Below are positions 1-8,711 of a stretch of 35,184 nt of DNA, in pieces (position 1 is the first letter of the stretch; each line of letters starts with the position of its first letter). Origin of the DNA: Candidatus Poribacteria bacterium (lineage in GTDB: Bacteria > Poribacteria > WGA-4E > WGA-3G). Below the pieces are notes generated by a model that was not told the DNA's origin, searched no databases, and was given only the letters and a program-made list of their open reading frames with translations. Position numbers and translations under genes: made by a program. The stretch is taken from positions 1 to 35,184 of the forward strand of contig JAJEDN010000063.1 of the NCBI GenBank assembly GCA_022821495.1, read 5' to 3'.

Positions 1-533
1 TTCTGATAACATGTCTTCTAAGCGGGAAAGAGGGGTCATTAGATATGTCCTTTCAATAAATGTCAGGTTTATTATGAAAGGATACCCTCTTTTCTGCTAT
101 TTGTCTGTAAAAAAGTTAAAATTGTCCAAACTATAGTATAGCATAAGTCCAGAAAACAATCCGCGCTTCGGTAGAGAAAGCGCGCCAGATAACGAAAACT
201 TTCGGATCCTACGGGGTGGTGGTTGGGGCGGAAGCCCTGAAGATCTCCGCGTCGCTGATCGCTGGTACCACCTCTCATCTGGCAGTACCATCGGATTCCG
301 ATGCGTTCAAGACATACCGTAGACGAAAGCGCGAAAATAAGAAAACATGCAATAGGACTCACACAACCTCCACTGCAGGCGGGGTTTGAAACCCCGCCTG
401 CAGGGCGTCATACATCCATTATCATGGAAAAATACGTAAGTCCTAATGCAATTAACTCTAATATTGTTGAAACACATAAGAAACCCGTTTTTGACAACGG
501 AAAAAACGGGGCAGAAGCCCAATATTTAAAAAT
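1..533. other. Non-coding stretch before the first gene
   Basis: I see no convincing gene here. The short open frames on both strands have no recognisable domain, no ribosome-binding site, and run through repeats. The right part holds an inverted-repeat element (353-445) and a hairpin leader that ends at the next start codon (484-536). The left 300 bases may be the remnant of a repeat or the downstream region of a gene outside the window. A GCATAAGTCC sequence near 139 resembles one end of the 353-445 element. Nothing else can be supported. Confidence 0.6.
353..445. repeat. MITE-like inverted-repeat element with 31-bp palindrome, copy 1
   Basis: The element starts TAGGACTCAC and ends CGTAAGTCCTA, so its ends are imperfect inverted repeats. 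The centre (373-403) is a perfect 31-bp palindrome around one unpaired G, with arms CTGCAGGCGGGGTTT and its complement. A second copy lies at 20074-20164 with the same core and ends. The core can fold into a very stable hairpin in either strand, so it could act as a bidirectional transcription barrier. It encodes no transposase and would need one in trans if it is mobile. Confidence 0.75.
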
Positions 534-536
534 ATG
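484..536 (+). promoter_or_regulatory. Structured leader cassette, copy 1 (upstream of ABC ATPase)
   Basis: A 9-bp stem (484-492 with 502-510, CCCGTTTTT pairing AAAAACGGG) encloses a GACAACGGA loop. It is followed by GCAGAAGCCCAATATTT and AAAAATATG, whose ATG is the start codon of the next gene. Related hairpin-plus-tail arrangements occur at 10508-10561, 12777-12931 and, without an adjacent start codon, 33776-33836. Stem bases differ between copies but keep pairing. No Shine-Dalgarno sequence lies between the hairpin and the ATG. A role in translation or transcription is inferred. Confidence 0.6.
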
Positions 537-1613
537 GCAGTTGCAGTTCAATTAACACATGTCACAAAAGCATTCGATACGACGCTTGCAGTTAACGACG
601 TAAGCCTAAATATCGAGAAAGGCGAATTCTTTTTCCTCCTCGGTCCGTCCGGATGCGGCAAATCGACCTTTCTCCGTATCGTCGCCGGATTCTACAAACC
701 CGATGCAGGCGAATTACGATTTGACGATACCGTCGTGAACAACGTGCCGCCGCACCAACGCAATACCGGGATGGTATTCCAAAATTACGCGTTGTGGCCC
801 CACATGTCCGTCGCCGAAAATATTGAATACGGACTCACGCTCCGCAAACTCGACAAATCGGAACGCTCTGAAAAGATCACGAGTGCCCTTGAGATGGTGC
901 AGATGGTAGACTATCGCGATCGCGCCGTCAATACACTCTCCGGTGGACAACAACAGCGCATCGCACTCGCACGCGCCCTTGTCATTGAACCGAGCGTCCT
1001 ACTCCTTGACGAACCGATTAGCAACCTCGATGCCGCGCTTCGACAACAGATGCGCGACGAAATCAAACAGATCCACGACCGAACAAACATCACAATGTTC
1101 TACGTCACGCATGACCAAGTAGATGCGCTCTCTATGGCGGATCGGATGGCGATCATGCAGGACGGTGTTGTCATCCAGGTCGGCACGCCGCGCGAAGTCT
1201 ATCAGTACCCAAAGAACGCTTTTGTCGCAAGTTTCGTTGGGGAAACCAATTTTGTTTCCGGTAAAGTCCAACACATATCAAACGGCAGGGCGACAATCGA
1301 AACTCCGGTCGGAATACTCCACTCCGAAACCGTTTATCACGACTTAAGCGAGGGAACACCCGTGCAGTGCTCAATCCGCCCCGAAGCACTCATCGTCGAG
1401 AGCAAGCAGAACGACAGCAACCACGCCGAAAATCAGATAACAGCGACGGTCACCGCAGTCAACTACTTAGGCAGGGTAGAAGAATACCAACTCGTAGCCT
1501 CAGACGTTCCGCTCAAAGCCGTCCACTACAATCCCAGTACTGAGACAAAAAAACCCGGAGACACCGTGCAAGTCGCAATAGCACCAGAGACCATCATCCC
1601 ACTCCCAGATTAA
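534..1613 (+). CDS. ABC transporter ATP-binding protein, MalK/UgpC (CUT1-like) type
   Basis: This is a cytoplasmic ATPase expected to power a sugar or similar solute importer. At 359 residues it has the usual length of the MalK/UgpC/PotA group. Walker A GPSGCGKST is at residues 37-45, the Q-loop Gln near 83, signature LSGGQQQR at 135-142, Walker B LLLDEP at 156-161 and the switch His at 193 (THDQVDALSMADR). A TOBE-like C-terminal domain follows from about residue 240. No permease or binding-protein gene adjoins it, so it either serves a distant permease pair or lost its partners. The start codon is the ATG that closes the hairpin leader. There is no Shine-Dalgarno sequence. The family call is firm; the substrate is unknown. 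Confidence 0.9.
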   Translation: MAVAVQLTHVTKAFDTTLAVNDVSLNIEKGEFFFLLGPSGCGKSTFLRIVAGFYKPDAGELRFDDTVVNNVPPHQRNTGMVFQNYALWPHMSVAENIEYGLTLRKLDKSERSEKITSALEMVQMVDYRDRAVNTLSGGQQQRIALARALVIEPSVLLLDEPISNLDAALRQQMRDEIKQIHDRTNITMFYVTHDQVDALSMADRMAIMQDGVVIQVGTPREVYQYPKNAFVASFVGETNFVSGKVQHISNGRATIETPVGILHSETVYHDLSEGTPVQCSIRPEALIVESKQNDSNHAENQITATVTAVNYLGRVEEYQLVASDVPLKAVHYNPSTETKKPGDTVQVAIAPETIIPLPD

Positions 1614-1672
1614 AAGCAGTAGGCACGCGCCGACGTGCCGTAAACAAAATCACCATAAGAAACCAACGAAAA

Positions 1673-4600
1673 ATGAGATTAACACCAAGTCAACAAGATG
1701 CCCTCAATATAAATACACATGTCTGCGTAACCGCCGGTGCCGGATCTGGAAAAACCACCGTGTTGGTCCAACGTTACCTCAAAATCTTGCGTGAAGGGAA
1801 CACCAAACCATCGGAAATTGTCGCTATTACTTTCACAGATAAAGCCGCTGCTGAGATGAAGGACCGCGTCATCAAAAGGCTCAGCGAAGAAACGGATACA
1901 GAAACACGTGAAAACTTCCTTGAGCAGATGAACTCAGCACATATCTCAACTATTCATAGTTTTTGCTCAAGTATCCTGAGAGAATTTCCTTTTCAAGCAG
2001 ACGTGCCTGCTAACTTCAGCATCATACGAGGCATTGACCAAAAACTCCTACTGCAGAAAACCATCCGCGAAACCCTTAAGAATATCGCAACAAATACTGA
2101 GCATCCAAATCGGGTAGAACTCACACGCCTCTTACAACGTTATGGCGGACAGCAAAAGTTGGTGGATTTCTTCTCCATGCTGATAGATCAACGCGATTTA
2201 GTAGCACTCCTCATGCAGAAAATCTACGATGACCGAAGTGCGGCAGAGATATGTGATGCCCTACAACAAAAGGCTTTGAAGCAATTGATGTTTTCAATAA
2301 ACATCCCAGAATTCATCCGATGCCTAAACACCGTTTTAGATGTCGCAAAAGGTAAGAAGGCAGAGGATGTCAAGCATTTAATGCCGCAATTAGAAGCACT
2401 GCATAAGCAGAACTCGGGTTCGTCTGAAGTACCAAACTTGCTGAAAGAAATTGGAGATTTAATTACAATCAAAGATGGGAGTATCGCGAAAACAGGCTTT
2501 CTGCCGACAAGCATTGACAGAACAGGTATTGCCGATGAACTCAATTTTTTAGTATCAAGGGCGAAAAAAATTAAAAACATTTCAACTCCTAAAAAAGAAA
2601 AAAACGATGACCCAAAAACCGATGTTGAAACCGATGATGATTTTCTGATTAGCACCACTCGAGACCTACTCATACTCTACAAACAAATCCTCAATAATTA
2701 TCAAACAGCCAAACTGTCGCAAAGCACACTCGACTTCAGCGATCTGCAGCTAAAAACTCGCGATCTGCTCCGCAGCAACGATGAAATCCGAAAGCAATTG
2801 GTTGAACGGTACCAGTACTACATGATAGACGAATATCAGGATACAAACGAATTACAGTCCGAGTTAGTAATGCTACTCACAAACGAACTCAAATCCGCAA
2901 ATCTATTTATCGTCGGTGATCCAAAACAGGGCATCTATGGATTCCGCGGGGCAGATGTCCGTGTATTTGATAAAACCCGACAAAAAATCATTAAAAACGG
3001 CGGATTCAAGGTCTCCCTCAAAGAAAATTTTCGCTCCTTACGCGATCCACTCGGATTCGCCAACTACTTTTTCGATCGCTTGATGGGTGACGGGAGTGAA
3101 AACGAGTTTGAGGTACCCTATGGCTCCCTTACCAAAGCACGACCTGTTAATGCAAATGGTGGTGTTGAGATTTTCCTTGGAAAACAAGGTGATGAAGCAG
3201 TAAACGAATACGAAATCATGGCACGCCACATTAAAAATATGAAAGCCAGCGAAGAAACGGTGTGGGTGCGCGATGAGAATGGCGTGGAGACGAAACGTCC
3301 AATCCAGTACGGTGACATTGCTATCCTCATTCGGAGCAGAAGGCATCTGCCTGATATTGAGCACGCCCTACTTGAAACAGGCATCCCTTACCTTACAACA
3401 AGCGGGGTCGGCTTCTATCAACGACAAGAAATCTACGATATCTGGAATTATCTTAACTTCCTTAACGCACCCTCAGAAAACGACGCATCTCTCGCGGCAA
3501 TCCTCCGCAGTCCCGCTTTCGGTATCTCCGACGCTGAACTCTACGAAATTTCGTTACAAAAGGCGACAAATTTTTGGGAAAAAACCCAGAATTATCAGAC
3601 GCATTCTGAACACCTCAAGCGCGCAATACACACACTAAAGAAACACAACTCGTTTGCACACCGCATGCCTGTAAACCAACTTATCGCGACCATCGTTAAC
3701 GAAACGGGATTGATCGGAACACTAAAAACCGGGATATACGGACAACAACGTTCAGCAAACTATCAAAAACTCTTGGAAGTCGCAAGAAATTTCGACGGAG
3801 ATGAGAACACGCAAATCCTCCCTGACTTCATCGAATTTCTTGACATCTTAATTACGGAAGAACCTCAAGAGGGACAGGCACCTATTGAAGCAGGAAGTGG
3901 TGCTGTGCAAATTATGACAATCCACGCCGCCAAAGGGAAAGAATTCCCAGTCGTCATGCTCCCAAGGCTCGACCGAGGCGGGCAAACAGACCGAGAACCG
4001 TTTATTGACGAAAACCTCGGTATCGGCTTTAGTCCCCTTAAACCAGATGAGGGGTACACGAAGACTGAACCCGAAATCATTGCCCACATGAGGAATCGAT
4101 CAAGCGAGAAGGAGATCGCCGAAAAAAAACGGTTGTTTTACGTCGGTGTAACACGCGCCCAAGATAGGCTTATCTTATCGGGAACCCTCCCAGACAAAGG
4201 CAACCCACAACAGATACTCGAATGGATCTACGAACACCTCGGTGTTGATGAGGAAGTCAATCCGCTGAGTTTACCCGCTGCGTTAGAAGTATCTTCAGAT
4301 AACGGTACGAGCTGTCAAGACTTCCAACTCCAAATTCCAATTGTTCGAGCACTCACAGACCTTGCCTCAGTGGATGAGACTTCCGATGAAACGAAACCTG
4401 TCAAATTCCCTGAGGAAGAACTACAGGTACTGAAGTCAACTGAGACCCCAGCAGCCTTCTCCGTCCCTGAACTTGCGAACTATGCCCGCTGCCCATTGCG
4501 CTATCAACTGGAGAATGTGCTACGAATTCCGACAAACGGGCAAGAAGATGCAGATGCCGATGAAACCGAGACCGAACTTCACACATCCAAGAATAATTTC

Positions 4601-5053
4601 ATGAACTCCGAACTCGGAGAAATCGCGCGCGCTGCATCCGAAACCCGCACCAACCAGCAGCTCCACGCAGACATTGAAGGGCATATTATTGATGGACGAT
4701 TTGATAGCCTCTTTAAAGATGAAGCAGGACACTGGCACGGAATCAAATGTGAAACCGACAGTAACCCGGATTCAGAAACGGATTACCCCGAAATGGAACT
4801 CTACAGTCTGCTTTTGCATCGACGCTACCCACAACAACCGACAGTAACAATGAACCTCTTTTTTGACGAACAAGATCGATATATACAGAAGCGTTTCAAC
4901 GTAGCAGAACTGCAAAAAGCAAAAGAAAAGTGGAAGAAAAAAATATCGGATCTGCAGCAGGGGCACTATAATAAAAATCTTGATCATTGCCGTTCTTGCC
5001 CTTACGCAGACCCAGATGGACAATGTATCATAACCGAAGGAGAAAAAAGATGA
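1673..5053 (+). CDS. UvrD/AddA-type helicase with C-terminal PD-(D/E)XK-like nuclease domain
   Basis: This is an SF1A DNA helicase of 1126 residues, likely acting in double-strand-break processing like AddA. Walker A AGAGSGKT is at residues 21-28 and the Walker B region is DEYQDT at 386. Further motifs are GDPKQGIYGFRGAD, MTIHAAKGKEFPVV and the late motif KKRLFYVGVTRAQDRL. The C-terminus keeps the nuclease-fold layout: Cys940 (YARCPLRY), Asp1011 (GRFDSLF) and Cys1106, 1109 and 1118, which would bind an Fe-S cluster. The place of the usual catalytic D-Y-K reads K1025-C1026-E1027, so nuclease activity is doubtful. No AddB-like partner is present in the window. It ends in a 4-base ATGA overlap with the next gene, implying translational coupling. 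The helicase call is firm; 'AddA' is by architecture. Confidence 0.9.
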   Translation: MRLTPSQQDALNINTHVCVTAGAGSGKTTVLVQRYLKILREGNTKPSEIVAITFTDKAAAEMKDRVIKRLSEETDTETRENFLEQMNSAHISTIHSFCSSILREFPFQADVPANFSIIRGIDQKLLLQKTIRETLKNIATNTEHPNRVELTRLLQRYGGQQKLVDFFSMLIDQRDLVALLMQKIYDDRSAAEICDALQQKALKQLMFSINIPEFIRCLNTVLDVAKGKKAEDVKHLMPQLEALHKQNSGSSEVPNLLKEIGDLITIKDGSIAKTGFLPTSIDRTGIADELNFLVSRAKKIKNISTPKKEKNDDPKTDVETDDDFLISTTRDLLILYKQILNNYQTAKLSQSTLDFSDLQLKTRDLLRSNDEIRKQLVERYQYYMIDEYQDTNELQSELVMLLTNELKSANLFIVGDPKQGIYGFRGADVRVFDKTRQKIIKNGGFKVSLKENFRSLRDPLGFANYFFDRLMGDGSENEFEVPYGSLTKARPVNANGGVEIFLGKQGDEAVNEYEIMARHIKNMKASEETVWVRDENGVETKRPIQYGDIAILIRSRRHLPDIEHALLETGIPYLTTSGVGFYQRQEIYDIWNYLNFLNAPSENDASLAAILRSPAFGISDAELYEISLQKATNFWEKTQNYQTHSEHLKRAIHTLKKHNSFAHRMPVNQLIATIVNETGLIGTLKTGIYGQQRSANYQKLLEVARNFDGDENTQILPDFIEFLDILITEEPQEGQAPIEAGSGAVQIMTIHAAKGKEFPVVMLPRLDRGGQTDREPFIDENLGIGFSPLKPDEGYTKTEPEIIAHMRNRSSEKEIAEKKRLFYVGVTRAQDRLILSGTLPDKGNPQQILEWIYEHLGVDEEVNPLSLPAALEVSSDNGTSCQDFQLQIPIVRALTDLASVDETSDETKPVKFPEEELQVLKSTETPAAFSVPELANYARCPLRYQLENVLRIPTNGQEDADADETETELHTSKNNFMNSELGEIARAASETRTNQQLHADIEGHIIDGRFDSLFKDEAGHWHGIKCETDSNPDSETDYPEMELYSLLLHRRYPQQPTVTMNLFFDEQDRYIQKRFNVAELQKAKEKWKKKISDLQQGHYNKNLDHCRSCPYADPDGQCIITEGEKR

Positions 5054-5769
5054 AAAAATTAATACCAATCATCGCAGTTATCACACTTGTCTGCCTTTCA
5101 ATCTGGACCTGGCAACCCAGTTTCGCAGGTACATGGCGCGACGATTTTGAAGACAAAGACATCCGCGAATGGAAAATCTTTAATATCGATCGAAAGGTCG
5201 AAAAATGGTGGGTCAGCGATGGTGAAGCTGTCGGCGAAATCTTCTTACCCGGCTTTATGAGCCTCTGGTTGACAGGTGAACTCACATGGAAACACTACTC
5301 CGTCTCCTGTCGCGCAAAATTAGTGGCGGATAAGGAAGAACCCCCAACTATCGGGCTAACACTTCACGATAGAGGTGAAGAGGACAGCCGTTATCTCTTT
5401 TTTATCGATTATATCTTTGGGACCGTCCGGATGGTAAGAGCAGTCCACGACGATTGGAGCATCATTACCTACCTATTTGATGCGGAAATTGATACGTGGT
5501 ACGAACTGACCGCCACTATCTACGAGGATGGCACGCTCGAATTTAAAATTGACGATGAGGTATTTACCGCTGTTGACGAAGATATCTTAAAAGGTGGGCA
5601 AGCCGGTCTCGTTGTCGCAGATGGACGCGCACACTTTGATGATGTCGAAATCACAGGCGAAAATATCCGCGACGGAGGTCCCGGAAAACCACGTCCGGTT
5701 GAACCCCAAACCAAACTCACGACCACATGGGGACATCTGAAAAAAGGATCCACACTCAGACCGCAGTAG
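5050..5769 (+). CDS. Secreted LamG/DUF1080-like lectin-fold protein with TTWG tail
   Basis: An Sec signal peptide ([19 protein letters not shown]...SFA, residues 1-31) is followed by one jelly-roll domain resembling concanavalin-like or DUF1080 (3-keto-disaccharide hydrolase) proteins. Typical features are [17 protein letters not shown] at the start and [10 protein letters not shown]...[19 protein letters not shown] near the end. It is probably extracytoplasmic and carbohydrate-binding; catalysis is not evident. The start is the ATG with AAGGAG 8-13 bases upstream, overlapping the helicase stop codon as ATGA. The C-terminus reads [11 protein letters not shown] followed by a short polar tail. 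The same motif ends three other secreted proteins at 8712-9716, 24986-25774 and 25895-26665. 239 residues. Confidence 0.75.
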   Translation: MKKLIPIIAVITLVCLSIWTWQPSFAGTWRDDFEDKDIREWKIFNIDRKVEKWWVSDGEAVGEIFLPGFMSLWLTGELTWKHYSVSCRAKLVADKEEPPTIGLTLHDRGEEDSRYLFFIDYIFGTVRMVRAVHDDWSIITYLFDAEIDTWYELTATIYEDGTLEFKIDDEVFTAVDEDILKGGQAGLVVADGRAHFDDVEITGENIRDGGPGKPRPVEPQTKLTTTWGHLKKGSTLRPQ

Positions 5770-5773
5770 TACT

Positions 5774-5793
5774 TTAGGTTGGGTTGAACCTAA
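5774..5793. other. Small intergenic hairpin
   Basis: A perfect 7-bp stem, TTAGGTT pairing AACCTAA around a GGGTTG loop, lies just after the lectin-fold gene. There is no clear U-run after it, so it is a weak terminator candidate at best. Confidence 0.35.
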
Positions 5794-5812
5794 CGAACCA
5801 TATAGTAAAAGA

Positions 5813-6973
5813 ATGAAAAAAAACACAATAGGCATCGGTATTATTGGCATGGGATGGATGGGTATGACGCACGCCCGCGCATATCGCCAAATCAACGACC
5901 GGTTTCACGACAGCCCGCTCCAACCGGAACTTATCATCTGTGCTGATGACGTTGCTGAACGCACAACAGAAGCAAAAATCCGCTTCGGGTTTGAACACTC
6001 AACAACCGATTTTCGAGATGTGATAGCAGACGAAGAGGTCCAAGTAATCAATATCGCCGCCCCAAATAGCATGCACCTTGAAATCGTCGAGGCAGCGGCA
6101 GCAGCGGGGAAACACATCTTCTGCGAAAAACCGGTCGGACGGAATCCTGCAGAAACAAAAGCCATCCACGCCGCCGCACAACGTGCAGGTGTCCTGACGT
6201 GTGTCGGCTATAACTACAGATGGGCACCCGTCGTCCAATACGCACATCAACTCATTTCAGATGGAAAACTGGGCAGACTCACCCACTACCGTGGCAGATT
6301 TTTCGCCGGCTACGCGAGCCACCCGCAAGCCGTGCTCTCGTGGCGGTTTGAGAAAGAAATCGCTGGATTGGGGACACTCGGCGACCTACTCTCCCACGTC
6401 ATCGACATGGCACACTTTATCGTCGGTGGCATTGATAACATCGTTTCGCAACAAGAGACGTTCATCCCCGAACGTCCGGTAGCGACAGCAGGCACCGGCA
6501 CGCACTTCACGCTCGGTGGAGATGGCGAAATGGAAGCCGTTACGAACGAAGACTATGTGGGAGCACTCGTTCGGTTTGAAAACGGGGTCAGAGGTACACT
6601 CGAAGCATGCCGAATTATTAACGGTCCTAAATGTGAGATGGCGTTTGAAGTGAACGGTACAGATGGAGCACTGCGCTGGAACTTTGAACAGATGAACGAA
6701 CTTGAGGTCTACCTACCTGCTGAAGACGGTTTCCCCGACGGATATACGCGCATATTGAGCGGTCCAAGCCATCCGTTCCACAGCGATTTCAACCCGGGTC
6801 CCGGTGTCGGATTAGGCTACGACGACCTGAAGACAATCGAGGCACACCAGTTTTTGCAAGCCATCCATACAGGCAAACAAGGCAACCCAAGTTTCCGAGA
6901 AGCCGCCGCAGTCGCTGATGTGCAAACTGCCATTCAAACCTCATGGGAGGAGGGTCGGTGGATTTCTATCTAA
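5813..6973 (+). CDS. Gfo/Idh/MocA family NAD(P)-dependent oxidoreductase
   Basis: This is a 386-residue cytoplasmic dehydrogenase of the Gfo/Idh/MocA family, which oxidises or reduces sugars, inositols and related polyols. An N-terminal Rossmann fold starts [17 protein letters not shown]. The family motif EKPVGRNP supplies the conserved Lys and is followed by the two-domain C-terminal half ([11 protein letters not shown]...[15 protein letters not shown]). The [19 protein letters not shown] segment is typical of members acting on hexose or inositol-like substrates, but the substrate cannot be read from sequence. It is the first of four family members here, all divergent from each other. Its end overlaps the open frame of the next gene, which more likely begins at 7015. 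Confidence 0.9.
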   Translation: MKKNTIGIGIIGMGWMGMTHARAYRQINDRFHDSPLQPELIICADDVAERTTEAKIRFGFEHSTTDFRDVIADEEVQVINIAAPNSMHLEIVEAAAAAGKHIFCEKPVGRNPAETKAIHAAAQRAGVLTCVGYNYRWAPVVQYAHQLISDGKLGRLTHYRGRFFAGYASHPQAVLSWRFEKEIAGLGTLGDLLSHVIDMAHFIVGGIDNIVSQQETFIPERPVATAGTGTHFTLGGDGEMEAVTNEDYVGALVRFENGVRGTLEACRIINGPKCEMAFEVNGTDGALRWNFEQMNELEVYLPAEDGFPDGYTRILSGPSHPFHSDFNPGPGVGLGYDDLKTIEAHQFLQAIHTGKQGNPSFREAAAVADVQTAIQTSWEEGRWISI

Positions 6974-7014
6974 CAGTAAAACACGAACTATACTTCGCTA
7001 AAAAGTTTGTAGGT

Positions 7015-8682
7015 ATGCTAAAATCCGTAGCAACTTTAGCACATTTGATAATTTTTCTGATCTTCTCCGCGCTAAATGCTGGTGCCCAAAACCTACCGCC
7101 CCTCGGTGTGGAATTCACTGACATCACGCACGCAGCGGGCATCGACTTCGTTCATAATACCGGTGCCTTCGGACAGAAATATCTTCCCGAAACAATGGGG
7201 TCAGGTTGCGCCTTTATCGATTACGACAACGACGGATGGCAAGACATCCTCCTCGTCAACGGAAAAGATTGGGAAGGCAAACCAACCGGGAAACGGCAAA
7301 CGATGGCGCTCTACCGCAACAACCAGGACGGCACCTTCACCGATGTCACCGAAACTGCTGGACTCGCCGTTCCGCTCTACGGTATGGGTACCGCTGTCGC
7401 TGATTACGACAATGACGGTGATTCAGACATCTACATCAGCTGCCTTGAAACCGATCGACTCTTTCAAAACCGAGGAGACGGCACCTTTATCGACATCACA
7501 GAAACATCTGGGATTCACAACCCCGGATTCGGTACCAGCTGTGCATGGTTCGATTACAACAATGACGGACACCTCGATCTCTATGTCGCGAACTACGTCG
7601 AATGGAGCATCGAAAACGATCTGTTCTGTACCCTCGACGGTAAAAATAAATCCTACTGTACCCCTGAATCCTATCAAGGACAGGCGAGCAAACTCTTCAG
7701 AAACCGAGGGAACGGCACATTCGCAGATGTCTCCCGCATTGCCCGAATTGAGGACAACAACAGTAAATCACTGGGTGTCTGCATTTTCGATTACAACGCT
7801 GACGGTTTGCCTGACATCTTTGAGGCAAACGACACACAACCCAATAAACTCTATCAGAACAACGGCGACAGCACTTTCATTGAAAGCGGGATGCTTACCG
7901 GAATTGCCTATAACGAAAGCGGCGTAGCAACCGGGGCAATGGGTATTGATGCCGCTGACTACGATCGGAGCGGGAGGGAGAGTCTCATCATCGGGAACTT
8001 CTCTAACGAGATGCTCAACCTCTATCACAACGAAGGCGACTTCTTCATCGACGATGCACCTGCAGCACATATCGGGAATGCAACGCTATTGACGCTCACC
8101 TTCGCATGCTTCTTTTTTGACTTCGACCTCGACGGAAACCTCGATATTTTCACCGCCAACGGACACGTCGAAAACGACATCAACGCCATCCAGAGTCAAG
8201 TCACTTATGCGCAACCACCGCATCTATTTCATAACGATTCTCACGGCAAATTCACTGATGCGCTCAACAAAGTCGGGGCAGACTTAATGAAACCGATGGT
8301 CGGTAGAGGCGCAGCCTACGGCGACATCGACAACGACGGCGATTGGGATCTGCTCGTTACGACCTCTAATGGACCCGCGCATCTCTTCCGAAACGACGGT
8401 GGCAACCGGAACGCGTGGATTAAGATACAACTTGCGGGGCAAAAAAGCAACCGAGACGGCATCGGCGCACAGATCCGTATTACCTCCGCATCGGGAACAC
8501 AGACACGGACGGTCAAGAGTGGTTCCAGTTACTGCTCACAGAGTGAACTTACTGCGACCTTCGGCATAAACAGTGATCCTATTATTCAGACAATCGAAGT
8601 CCTATGGCCCAGCGGCACCACCAGCACCCGCAAGAACGTCAAACCCAACCAACACATCCGCATTGAGGAAGACGCACCGTAG
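7015..8682 (+). CDS. Secreted FG-GAP/VCBS repeat protein with ASPIC/UnbV domain
   Basis: This is a CRTAC1-like extracellular protein of 555 residues. A signal peptide (MLKSVATLAHLIIFLIFSALNAGAQ) favours the ATG at 7015 over the in-frame ATG at 6943 inside the previous gene. Repeated Ca-binding loops are visible: DYDNDGWQD, DYDNDGDSD, DYNNDGHLD, DYNADGLPD, DFDLDGNLD and DIDNDGDWD, plus one degenerate DYDRSGRES. They form an integrin-alpha-like beta-propeller. The ASPIC/UnbV domain closes the protein (GIGAQIRITSASG...IQTIEVLWPSG). Such proteins are common in marine bacteria and may bind glycans or other macromolecules; function here is unknown. It lacks the TTWG tail of the neighbouring secreted proteins and ends IRIEEDAP. 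Confidence 0.85.
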   Translation: MLKSVATLAHLIIFLIFSALNAGAQNLPPLGVEFTDITHAAGIDFVHNTGAFGQKYLPETMGSGCAFIDYDNDGWQDILLVNGKDWEGKPTGKRQTMALYRNNQDGTFTDVTETAGLAVPLYGMGTAVADYDNDGDSDIYISCLETDRLFQNRGDGTFIDITETSGIHNPGFGTSCAWFDYNNDGHLDLYVANYVEWSIENDLFCTLDGKNKSYCTPESYQGQASKLFRNRGNGTFADVSRIARIEDNNSKSLGVCIFDYNADGLPDIFEANDTQPNKLYQNNGDSTFIESGMLTGIAYNESGVATGAMGIDAADYDRSGRESLIIGNFSNEMLNLYHNEGDFFIDDAPAAHIGNATLLTLTFACFFFDFDLDGNLDIFTANGHVENDINAIQSQVTYAQPPHLFHNDSHGKFTDALNKVGADLMKPMVGRGAAYGDIDNDGDWDLLVTTSNGPAHLFRNDGGNRNAWIKIQLAGQKSNRDGIGAQIRITSASGTQTRTVKSGSSYCSQSELTATFGINSDPIIQTIEVLWPSGTTSTRKNVKPNQHIRIEEDAP

Positions 8683-8711
8683 ACGCGTTTCCAGCCTTGG
8701 AGGAAAGCATT

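Noticed and set aside
301..555. 84-codon plus-strand open frame before the first gene
   Set aside because: It runs through the palindromic element and the leader hairpin and overlaps the ATPase start in another frame; no ribosome-binding site or domain.
5774..5793. Rho-independent terminator after the lectin-fold gene
   Set aside because: The hairpin has a 7-bp A/T-rich stem and no U-run, so I kept it only as a structure of unknown role.
7076..7927. 283-codon open frame in a second frame of the FG-GAP gene
   Set aside because: It is a shadow of the repeated Asp/Asn-rich coding sequence; composition is Ser/Thr-rich with no motif, and the main frame has a clear domain order.
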